Notes: generated by a model not told the origin, from the sequence alone. Positions 36,850 to 46,225 are shown, numbered from the stretch's first letter. The stretch: DNA of 64,000 bases from Orobanche coerulescens (GCA_033398695.1 CM065801.1:105145170-105209169); one strand, 5' to 3'. A program made the numbers and translations.

Positions 36850-37689
36850 AACGGGCGCTCCCCAAGGAGAAACGCTAGGTTGAATATAGCCCTTCTGTAA
36901 CAATTCCTCCAGTTGCTTTTTGAGTTCATACATCTCGGTTGGCGCCATGCGGTATGGTGCTCTGGAAACAGGAGATGCTCCAGGCTCTAATTCGATGGTG
37001 AATTCCACTTCTCTCTGCGGAGGTAACCCAGGTAGTTCGTTAGGAAATACATCTGAGAACTCATTCACAACTTAAATAGACGAGAGCTCTACTCCTTCCT
37101 CTTTCCTCATGGCATAGCACCAAAGTCCATGACATCCCTGCTTCAGTAATTTCACGGCTTTCATTGCTTTGATCAATTTTCCCGACCTTCCCGGTCTCCA
37201 TCCTCGGAATAAGTGTTCAGATCCGTCATCAGCAATGATAGAAATGACTCTCTCTCAGTAATTCAGAATAGTTCCATAACGGTTGAGCCAATCATTTCCG
37301 AGAATTAAATCGTCACCGTAGATGTCAACTACAATAAGATTCGATGGCCAATCTCTCCCTCTTATAGACACTGGAAAGTCTCTAGCCTCTAGGGTTCCCA
37401 CAATTCTCTCTCCACTCGGCAAACCCACAACATAAGGTTCACAATCAAATAAACACGAGATTTTTAAACGATTAACACAGTTCAATGATATGAAAGAATG
37501 TGTAGCTCCGGAATCGAATAAGACACTAACTGGTTGCAAAAGGATCTGAATCGTACCTGATGCAACAGCAGTGTTCTGTTCGTTAGATTTCCTCATCTCG
37601 TACAGGCGCGGAGGAACGGACCCAGCACTAGATGTCTCTCTCTTCCCAATATTCTGCTGCTGAAATCCACTCCGTTGCGTTTGGTTCAC
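36850..37689 (-). pseudogene. Chromovirus protease and RT N-terminal part
   Basis: Protease motif LFDSGATHSFIS (catalytic DSGA) lies in the open block 37689-37255, which ends at a TGA; a second block (37068-36850) carries the linker and RT start ([31 protein letters not shown]), after an in-frame TAA near 37073. RT is then interrupted at 36849 by the target duplication and solo LTR. Confidence 0.88.
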
Positions 37690-37699
37690 ACTTATCTCC

Positions 37700-38866
37700 T
37701 TCGGAGCTGGCGCTGGAGTGCGAGTACCAAAAGATCTAGTAGCAACTCCACAGAAAGCCGCACGATGCCCTTCTTGCCCACAATCTTAACAAGTCACAGA
37801 AGATGCAGGGCAATCACGTCGAATATGCCCTGCTCGACCACAATTGTAGCATTTCTTTGATGCGTCCGAAACTGCTGATGTAGTCCGGAACTTCTTTCCA
37901 CCTCTAGAAGGATGTGGAGGTTTCCTAGCCGAATAAAAGGAAGACTGGCCCTTGCGGGGGCCACCACTCTTGTTTTCTAAGAAGCTGCCGGTCACTTTCT
38001 GCTTCTTTGCCTCCACTGATTTCTCCACCGCAGCTTCTTTCATGTCGTAGGCCAGTGCTTTGTCTTGATACTGTCGCAACGTAGTACACTCGAATCCGGA
38101 CATGTACTGCTGAATCTCTGGCTTCATCCGCATATCGAAATGAAAAATCTTTTCTGCCTCCGTTCTGACCAAGTGTCGCACACAAGTCAGCTGATGATTA
38201 AAAGTTTTAATTACATCGGTCACAGATGCTTCCGAACTCTGTGGTGAGAAAAACTCTCGGATCTTTGCCTCTCTAACCGGACGAGGACAATACTGTGCTT
38301 CCATCATTAGTTTGAATTCCGTCCAATCCGCATTATGATCCTCGGGTCGAATAGCTTCCCACCAGTCAAAGGCCTCCCGGTCGAAAGAAATCTTGGGCAA
38401 TGGGAACCTTCCGGTCCTCGGGACAGTTAATACCCGCGAATATTTTCTCTAACTCCTTTAGCCAATGATCCCAAGTAAGTGCTTCTGCAGATCCGTCAAA
38501 CTTTGGCGGGTGCAATTTGACCACCTCAGCAAGCCATCTGTCTCCCCGGTTATCTTCATGATGCTGCTGTCCCATCGCTGTCTGCATGCAATCAACTACC
38601 TGAGCGAACTGGTTTATTTGAGCCACCACCTGTTGAAGCACTCCCGGCATGTTAGGATTTGCGTCGTCATTTTCCGATCCCTGCTGCCCTCCAGAATGGG
38701 AATCGGTTCTACTAGCCAATAATTCTGGGGTAATTGCGGAGTCCTCCTGTCTCATATTTCCACGTCCGCGTCCACGACCACGTCCGCGTCCACAACCCCC
38801 TCTCAACATAGTGAAAACACAATTTTCAATATCTAGGGCAAAATTTTCAAAAATAAAGCCTGTCAA
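37700..38866 (-). pseudogene. Chromovirus gag
   Basis: Two overlapping open blocks (38866-38366 and 38400-37786) show one frame change near 38380. The N-terminal part has an RGRGRGRG tract; the capsid region (FDREAFDWWEAI) is followed by a CCHC zinc knuckle (CYNCGRAGHIRRDC) and, after an in-frame TAA at 37783-37785, the remains of a second knuckle (CGQEGHRAAFC). Gag forms the particle and binds the genomic RNA. Confidence 0.88.
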
Positions 38867-39036
38867 TACTCACAAAACAGAATTAAGTAAAATGGTAGTA
38901 CAAGAGATTAGGAGACTTACAACCATGGTCCACATGACGACTTTTGGCTGAATAGTGATGTTACGAATGACTCGTAAATCAATAACGTAAACAGACCCAA
39001 CTTAAAACCCGACTGCCAAGATATCCATGAATCTTA

Positions 39037-39048
39037 GCTCTGATACCA
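39037..39048 (-). other. Primer-binding site of the chromovirus
   Basis: Minus strand TGGTATCAGAGC, a perfect initiator-Met tRNA match, five bases after the 5' LTR end. Confidence 0.9.
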
Positions 39049-40069
39049 TATTCTGTAACACCCCGAGATATTCGGAAGTATTACAGCGCCGTAAACCCTT
39101 TTAGTAAGGATTTACAAGGCTAATTTAAAAGAATTTGTAAATATAATCCAATCGTACAACTGAAGTTCAAATAGAGATTTGATTCAACCGATCAAATGAG
39201 TTAACTTATACAACCATATCTAAATGATATTATTAAAACAGACGTACTCGAGTACTAAAATCAAACCAAGAAAGACAAATCACTAATAACAACAAACATC
39301 ACTGAACTCCTTCGTCGTCACATCGGTACTGTGGCTGTTTCCCTGCTCCTCGGCTACCTGAACATCAAAACAAATGTCCACCCGCGAAGGGGTTAGCAAA
39401 AAGATGCTAGTACAAGTATCATATTAAACAAATCGAATATGCATCAACAATACATAACAAGATACACCACACGGACTTCCGCTACCGGAATCCGACAATG
39501 CGAATCCACAAGATTCCATTAACACAGCAAGGGTATTCCAATGATCCAGCGCCCTCAGCATAGATCCCAAGATGATCCCTTCGGACCAACATGAGATGGA
39601 AATAACCCGTCCAATGATCCAGCGCCCTCAGCCTAGATCCCAAGATGATCCCGTCGGACCAACACGAGGTGGACATCCGATCCAGCGCCCTCAGCATAGA
39701 TCGTACAAAGTACACAAACACAACTCATGCATACATATATGCCAAATCGTTATGTCCATCAACATGAACATACAAACACTGAATATCATGACATTTCAAT
39801 AAAATAAATCCCATGTTCAACAACATGAATAAACCACATGCATGCTCAAAAATACCAATTTTAACACATTACGATACTTGCCTCGAAGATGGCAAGAACG
39901 AAACACTTCAATGACCTCAACACACTCGAAGGCCGCCTCCTTCGATCAACGCAGCAAGCTCGAACCTTAACAAAAGAAATGATATACAAATCATCTCAAG
40001 TCGAACGATTGCCTAACAATTCGGTCTACGGCCAAAAAGCTCAGAATATGCAATCTGCCTGAACCACTT

Positions 40070-40245
40070 AGCATACGCTATCGTCTAAGTCTAGCGTACG
40101 CTAGCCACGTAATGCCAGTTCTCTCTGATCAGCCGACTGACTCGACTGATAACATAACGTACGTTACGTACCAAACGTAGCGTACGTTAACTTATTCCCG
40201 CTAGCGCGTGTTAACTTACATATGTTAGCGTGCGCTAACCGTGCA
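40070..40245 (-). repeat. Leader motif cluster, 5' LTR
   Basis: Includes a TAACGTACGTTACG and TAGCGTACGTTAAC pair absent from the 3' LTR, while two motifs present in the 3' LTR are missing. Confidence 0.65.
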
Positions 40246-40909
40246 TGGCGACATCGCGCGTAAAACTTGATCTAATGGTGATGAACTCATGAATTCTATG
40301 GTGATAATACATGTCATCCCCGTGCATATCATGCTCATAAGGTGTGTGAACGATCTCTATGGATAAAACGACTACAAGATACAAGGGTACGTATTATCAT
40401 CAAACTTCATCTTGATCTCGAGAAAGTATCCTAAGTTCCCTTCGTCCTACGTTCCAAAACGCATGATTCCAATGTGTAAAACGTAACAACTTGGTAATTT
40501 CCATCTACTGGTCACAAATTGGTTTGAAGCTTCAGAATATGCTAGGAGTTCAAACACTAAGAGGTTCAATGGTTTATACGATGAATAAGTACCGAAACAT
40601 CGAAAATATCCTTCTAACACATGATGTTCGACTACTTAAGAATCTAACTGACAAGATAAACATGATCAAACGTCCTTTAGAACACTACTAATATTGGTGA
40701 AGAATCACCTACCTCAAAGTAGTGAAGAACAAGGAGGAAATCGAAGCAATCCAACGTCGAAGGCTTGAACACCAATCCTCAATGATCTACAATCTTCAAC
40801 ACGAGCTAGGATGCTGATATGAAGTGTTTAGGATGTAGAGAGTAATACTCTAAGTATAGGGATTCGGATGTGGGAAGAGAAAAGACTGAAAATACGAAAA
40901 GGATGCTGT

Positions 40910-41213
40910 CCTATTTATAGAAAATGGTTATTAGCGCGCGCTAGTCCATACTCTTAGCGTGCGCTAACGGCTTACTGACTTCACTGTACTCAGCACTTAA
41001 CCAGTAGCGTGCGCTAAGGCGTTGACTTGGCTTTTCCCGAAAGCCGTCCAGGTTCATCCCGACACAATCCGACCAAGATCCCCGGCCTGATCTCACCTAC
41101 CACACGTCTAAATCATATTGACCACGTGTAGCGTGCGCTAATGTTCCTTTGTAGCGTGCGCTATGGATCCATGTTAGCGTACGCTACACATAGAAGATAG
41201 CGTGCGCTACATG
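40910..41213 (-). promoter_or_regulatory. Upstream motif array and TATA box, 5' LTR
   Basis: About seven motifs, one fewer than the 3' LTR (a TTAGCGTGCGCTATT unit is lost near 40998), upstream in element sense of the TATA box at 40910-40920. Confidence 0.65.
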
Positions 41214-42328
41214 TGCAGAATCACAATCTTAAATCACATTCATGAAATCATACGCTCAACAACACCGGACTATGAGATACGGAGAATAATACTCAGATTA
41301 AAGTGCAACAATTACAATATCACAAGTTCCAAATACATATCAGAAATCTCGGGTATTACAGTCTGGGGGTCGATACTAAGGGGTACGGCCGCGGGTTACC
41401 AGTTGTGGTTTTCATCTTGAGGATGACGTTGATGTTTTCGTTAATTGTGATATTGTCCGGAGTATCACAATGCTTTGTGCTCGGGGTCGAGAGGCATTAT
41501 ATATCGAGTCTTGGTGCTTGGCTAGAATGGCATAGGAATAATGTGTTATGTGTAATGTGTCTTTGTAAGTGAATTGAAGTGGATGATCGGGTCGTGGACC
41601 CTGTGTTTTGTGACCGGAATGGTTGGGTCGTGGACCCCGTGTTTTGTTAAACGGATTTGTATTTTGGAAAATGAACTTTGGGGCTGTGACCCTAAATGGC
41701 TTTCGAGGAATTAAGAACTTTTCAATTTCTGATGTTTTCAAAACTCCCGAGATTTGGAAGTGTTTTCAAAGTGCTTATTTACTTCGTTTCTACTTTCAAG
41801 ACTTGAACTATTTTTAACTAAATATACCTCGGGAAGTCTTTCGTTGTATTCTCGGAATGTGTTGTGTATGGCTCGTATTTGCACTTTATACTTGCACTAG
41901 CGAAACAGTGGAGTTTTGCTAACCCCCGAGTAATCGGGGGGTGGATATCTGTATTGTGTCCAGGTACATGCAGGTTTTCGGGAGCAAGACACAGGATCGG
42001 CACGAGGGATGATGAAAGACGAATGATACTAATCACACGAAGGCCAGTTTTGGGTTCAGTTAGTCGGAGTCCATTGTATTGTCTTTTCCGCTGTCTTATT
42101 GTTCGTTGTTGCAAGCATTTTACCCTTGTGTAGGTATGAGTCTGGATGAGTTTATGTATTTTGATTTGTAAGTCAGTGACGAAAGACCAAATCGGTCTGT
42201 TGGTCCGATATTTTGATTCATCGGTATGTAATGTAATGTTTTGTTTTGATGTCTAGCCTAGTGGATCCTCACGGAGAGGGTCTGCGGCGTGTAATATTCC
42301 CGGTTTGATCTGGGGGTGTTACATTTTT

Positions 42329-42386
42329 ATCGACTTTCGTTTAAATGTTTTGAAAAATGTTCATCATCAAAATAATTTGTTCAACA
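42329..42386 (-). mobile_element. SIRE 5' LTR, outer 58 bases
   Basis: Carries GACTTTCGTTTAAATG and ends AATTTGTTCAACA, matching the outer ends of LTR copies A and B and completing copy C across the nested gypsy insertion. Confidence 0.9.
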
Positions 42387-43275
42387 CAAGATACCTCTTG
42401 AAGATGGACAACACAATCGAACACCATAAGAATCAACAATAGCTCCATATCTCAAGCTCCAGATCCATGCCATCAAGCTCATAATCAAGTTAGAAGAGCC
42501 AAAAATCGGCCTCGGAGGGTTGAAGGACGAAGAAACAAAGTGAAACTCTCAAAATGACGAAATGACAGAGTCTCTCACATTTATAAAAATTCATTCCTTA
42601 CGTACGCTACATGAACTCCCTAGCGTACGTAATAACCATTACGTACGTTATCCGACCTTGATAGCGTACGTTACGACAGTCCAGAAGCTACTGCCTCAAT
42701 TCGTTTGATGGCTTACGTACGTAAGGCCCATGCCATAGCGTACGTAACTCCGAGTTGACTTGCTATAGTATGATACTCATTTAACGTACGTAATGGGCTA
42801 TCCATAATGTACGTAAATCTCTATGTTGACTTGTCTGTCCACATCTGTGCCGAAAGTTGCCGACCATGGGACCCACCCATCGATCACAGCCTGATCCTGC
42901 CTGATATGACCTTACGTACGTTAACTATCCTTCTTAACGTACTTAAGCCTTGTGCATTAGCGTACGCTAAGTCCTTACTTTAGCGTACGTTAATTAGGTT
43001 ATACTCAGCCAATTCCAACTGTTCTTGTCTGTCATCTCAATATACCGGATACGTATACACGACATACTGAGTATATATACTCGTTCCACTAACATTCTCA
43101 TACGATACACTTGATACACAATATCCTCAAATATAATTGTCGACTAACTACAACAATTATACCAACACAACTGTCTCAGTTCTCAATTATTCTATCCATA
43201 CTGTATAGATACCACGCTATTCAATATATGTCATATAAAATAATGCAAAAAATTTATACTGAAATTTCAGGATAT
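42387..43275 (-). mobile_element. LTR X, copy 2 right part
   Basis: Continues LTR X beyond the SIRE insertion and matches 9839-10512 as far as about 43070. It has a TATA box (minus strand TTTTATAAATGTG, 42577-42590) and a motif array at 42598-42997. The likely LTR end is near 43275, where ACTGAAATTTCAGGATAT resembles the reverse complement of a TGTAATATCC... start, but the last bases are changed, so the boundary is approximate. Confidence 0.55.
42598..42997 (-). promoter_or_regulatory. TTACGTACGTAA/TAGCGTACGCTA array of LTR X, copy 2
   Basis: About twelve motifs, several perfect (TTACGTACGTAA near 42714, TTAGCGTACGCTAA near 42958), upstream in element sense of the TATA box. The hybrid forms join the ACGTACGT and GCGTGCGC motif classes. 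Confidence 0.65.
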
Positions 43276-43678
43276 CATTATAAACGTAGCTATTTGTCGG
43301 TTGGTGAGATTTAGACATCTCCGGTTGGCGTCTTCAAAATGTTTGAATTAAAGGTGTTTCGTATTTAATAATTTAGACATTCTCTTTGATCTGCATTAAA
43401 GCCGCATTAAATGTTGTCCTATCAGCATTAAATGCTACTTTAGAACTGTGAATACTTTATGAATAAAGAAAGTTTATTTCACAATGGTTTAAAGTTCCTT
43501 CTCAGTCCTGTTGGATTTGTGTATTACTTTTTCTATGTAAAATACCTACGACATTGTTTGTTGTAGCCAACGTCTCCTTTTGCTGTATTCTGAAGGCCTA
43601 GCTGTAGGATTGTCTTCTTGGGGCGCTGTATGATTTTGCGCTGTAGGGACAGGTTGTAGGGTGCATTTATCAAAACAC
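43276..43678. other. Unassigned stretch
   Basis: No gene or repeat recognised. AT-rich, with GCATTAAAT-type repeats around 43395-43430. Confidence 0.3.
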
Positions 43679-44600
43679 ATGGTGTTAATTTTCCCAACAT
43701 ACCTGCTACGTGAGGTTCCGTGTTCTAGTCCTATTACCAACAAATTATTGGAACTGTGCATCTCCAAAAAATCCTTCATATGCGTAGGTCCAAACGGTAT
43801 TAACCCCTAGGGCCAAGCCGGAGGGGCATTTCAGGAGTATGGGGCCGCAATTCGGTGGGGCCAGTCACTTAAAAAGTTTACCCAATACTGTTTTAATTAA
43901 GAGCAGTTGCCCTAGTGGTAAAGACTGATATCTGCTGGCTCAGGTTCCGCGTTCGATTCCTCTTACCAGCAAATTAGTGGAACTCTGCGTCTCTAAAAAA
44001 ATCCTTCATACACGTAGGGCCAGGCGGTATTAACCCATAGGGCCAAGCCGAGGGGGGGGATTTCAAGAGGGTTTGCAGTGCGGTGGATCCAGTCACTTAA
44101 AAAAATTTACCCAACACTTTTTAATCAAGAGCACTTGCCCTAGTGGTGAAGACTTGATACCTGCTGGCTGAGGTTCCGTGTTCGAGTCCTCTTACCAGCA
44201 AATTAGTGGAACTGTGCCTCTCCCAAAAATCCTTCATACGAGTAAGGTCGAGCGGTATTAACCCGTAGGACCAAGCCGAAGGGGGATTTCAGGAGTATGG
44301 GGCCACAGTGTGGTGGGTCCAGTCACTTAAAAAAGTTTACCCAATACTGTTTTATCAAGAGCACTTGCCCTAGTGGTAAAGACTCATACCTGCTCGCTGA
44401 GGTTCCGTGTTCGAACCCTCTTATCAGCAAATTAGTGGAACTGTGCCTCTCCAAAAAATCTTACATACGAGTTGGGCCAAGTGGTACTAACCCGTAGGTC
44501 CAAGACGGAGGGGGATTTTAAGAGTATTGAGCCGCAGTGGGGTGGGGCCAGTCGCTTAAAAATGTTTACTTAGCACTGTTAAACCATTGGGCTTGCCCCA
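43679..44600 (+). repeat. Tandem array of a 229-bp tRNA-related (SINE-like) repeat
   Basis: Four tandem units start near 43679, 43907, 44135 and 44365, and a fifth diverged start is at 44593; the spacing is 228-230 bases. Each unit holds TTGCCCTAGTGG (box A-like) and, about 35 bases on, GTTCGAGTCC or GTTCGATTCC (box B-like), in the layout of an RNA polymerase III tRNA promoter. The rest of the unit includes CCAGTCACTTAAAAA and GCCAAGCCG. No cloverleaf that would make a working tRNA is seen. Confidence 0.6.
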
Positions 44601-45030
44601 ATGGCCAGGGTCTCCCACTTCAGAATCCCACAAGCGAAGTGAATTTATTTTATGACCCCTCAGTTTCAGCTGAGGGGTAGGCCCTAGCCCCCGGGGTACG
44701 GTGGTGGAACAATTAAAATATTGAGGACTTCAAGCGGCAGTGTGGGAGGTCTGATCTCGGTGGGAACACGCGGCTGGATAGGCTGGGTCCAGCATGAAGC
44801 AATCACTTGGGGGACGACTCTTTGTGCGCGGTGGTGATGATATTTAAGAACCATGGAGCCAGATACACATCTCGCGATTTAACTGGTAGCAGTTCTGCGG
44901 GGCCAGACTGTTGTCCCGAATATTAGTCAAGTATAAGCTTATAACCTCGGTATTAAAAAAAATTAAGAAGGATAAAAAAGTCGCACCCAAAAAGAAAAAA
45001 GTACCAACGGCTAGAGCTAAAATCGTGCAT
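44600..45030. other. Unassigned stretch downstream of the tRNA-like array
   Basis: No gene is seen. Contains a stem-forming GACCCCTCAGTTTCAGCTGAGGGG near 44655 and GC-rich text unlike its surroundings. Confidence 0.3.
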
Positions 45031-45475
45031 GTTGGGTCGATATCGTGTCGACACAATAACAACACGATTTGTTAAGGCCCGACACGAACACGACCCGTTA
45101 AGAATTTGTTCAGCACGACACAAACACGATCTGTAATGTGTGAACACGACACGTACATGACACGAACATGATTGCTTTCGTGTCGACATGACACGGTTAC
45201 GACACGAACACGATTAAAAACTAATTTTACACGATAATAACACGAACACGATTAAAATTTTGAGAAATGATGGTTTCTTTTTAATTGTGTAAGGAAAAAA
45301 ATTGAATTCTAAAAGATAAAGTAAAAAACAAATTATATTAATTAAATTATTAATGAGTAATAGAAAATAAAAATATTAAATAAATATTATCGGATTACAC
45401 AAACACGATATAAACTTGACACAATAATATCGTACTCTTATTCGTGTCGAGTTATCTTGTCGTGTCTGCCCGCTT
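45030..45475. mobile_element. CACGA-rich foldback, hAT/MITE-like
   Basis: Many copies of ACACGA and GTGTCG (for example CGTGTCGACAC, GACACGAACACGA) are concentrated at both ends in opposite orientations, around an AT-rich centre. This is the subterminal repeat layout of some hAT-type non-autonomous elements. Exact ends are not resolved. Confidence 0.4.
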
Positions 45476-45600
45476 GAAAATAATTGAGAGCAAAGATCCT
45501 AGTAGAATTTTACCCATCGAAGAAAGAAAAAGTCACAGAATTTCTCCATCTATCTTTCTCGTTTCTCCTTCTAGCCAAAGGCGAAATCCATCGCCCCAAG

Positions 45601-46104
45601 TAGGGGTGTGCATTCGGATCAATCCGATCCGATCCGATCCGAATTCGGATTGATCCGAAATTTCGGATCACCTTTTGCCCAATCCGAAATCCGAACCGAT
45701 CGTTCGGATCGGATTCGGATCAATCCGAATCCAGATCGGATCGGATTTAATCCGAAAAATCCAAAAATTTTAAAAACTAATAAAAATAATAAAAATCATA
45801 ATCCAAAAATAATAAAAATTTCATTTTTTATATATATATTTCGGATGGATCGGATTAATTCGAAAATCCGCGGTTAATCCGATCGATCCGAAGTTTTTTC
45901 TACCGTTTTACCTAAAAATAATAAAAAAATTCTTTTTTTTTATATATATTTCGGATCAATCGGATTAATCCGAAAATCCGCGGATTTAATTTGATCCGAT
46001 CCGAAATTTTCGGATCTGTATAATTTTAATCCGAAATCCGATTCGGATCGGATTTTTGGATTTTCGGTTCGGTTTTTAGGATTCGGTTTTTCTGCACCCC
46101 CATA
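45601..46104. mobile_element. hAT-like MITE just upstream of the SKU5-like gene
   Basis: Begins TAGGGGTGTGCA and ends TGCACCCCCATA, imperfect terminal inverted repeats of the hAT TAGGGGTG type. Inside are repeated GGATCGGAT/ATCCGATCC units in both orientations. An 8-bp target duplication is not convincing (GCCCCAAG against GCCCATGT). It ends about 120 bases before the ATG, so it lies in the promoter or 5' UTR. Confidence 0.55.
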
Positions 46105-46225
46105 GCCCATGTATCTTTCTCGTTTCTCCAATTTAACGAAGAGAGGGAAAGATGGAGAAATAGATAAGCTAAATTGAGAGAAACGACAGCGTCACTTTTC
46201 TGTTTCCAGTGGCGATCTTCCATCA

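Larger units (their letters stand above)
28425..41360 (-). mobile_element. Ty3/gypsy chromovirus (Tekay/Del-like) with both LTRs
   Basis: Element on the minus strand: 5' LTR 41360-39054, primer-binding site, gag, protease, RT, RNase H, integrase, chromodomain, polypurine tract, 3' LTR 30760-28425. The exact 5-bp target duplication GTCTG lies at 28420-28424 and 41361-41365. The order RT-RNase H-integrase-chromodomain and the LTR ends TGTAATACCC...GTGTTACA mark a chromovirus. Its native length is about 9.6 kb; a solo LTR (33472-36844) interrupts RT. The two LTRs are nearly identical outside the motif arrays, so the insertion is recent. Several stops and one gag frame change make it non-autonomous. 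Confidence 0.92.
39054..41360 (-). mobile_element. Chromovirus 5' LTR
   Basis: 2307 bases, TGTAACACCCCG to CTCGGGTATTACA. It aligns almost without change with the 3' LTR except in the motif clusters at about 40065-40260 and 40985-41015, where whole motifs have been gained or lost. TATA at 40910-40920; upstream array 40930-41213. Confidence 0.92.
26465..42323 (+). mobile_element. Solo gypsy LTR nested in the SIRE 5' LTR, itself interrupted
   Basis: Starts TGTAATATTCGC at 26465 and ends GATCTGGGGGTGTTACA at 42323, flanked by TTTTT on both sides (26460-26464 and 42324-42328). After removing the chromovirus at 28425-41360 and its target duplication, about 2.9 kb remain with no gag-pol, so it is a solo LTR left by recombination between two LTRs. 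It contains a motif array (26975-27110), TATA box TATATAAG (27122-27130), a GC donor CGAG|GCAAGTAT at 27742, tandem modules (28240-28424) and, beyond the nested element, an acceptor TGTGTCCAG|G ending at 41963. Confidence 0.85.
17513..42386 (-). mobile_element. SIRE/Maximus-type Ty1/copia element, nested-in by gypsy elements
   Basis: A nearly complete element read on the minus strand: 5' LTR (42386-42329 plus 26464-25094), primer-binding site, gag, protease, integrase, RT, RNase H, an extra ORF with its own motif array, a polypurine tract, and the 3' LTR (18937-17513). The order PR-IN-RT-RNase H marks copia, and the extra ORF plus the AAAAAGGGGGAGA tract next to the 3' LTR mark the SIRE/Maximus lineage. 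Without the nested DNA the element is about 9 kb. The left flank is CAACA and the right flank CAAGA, a target duplication with one change; copy A keeps CAACA on its right. Stops in every domain make it non-autonomous. Confidence 0.9.

Noticed and set aside
43679..44600. Functional tRNA genes in the tandem array
   Set aside because: Box A-like and box B-like sequences are present but no complete cloverleaf with acceptor and anticodon stems could be traced.
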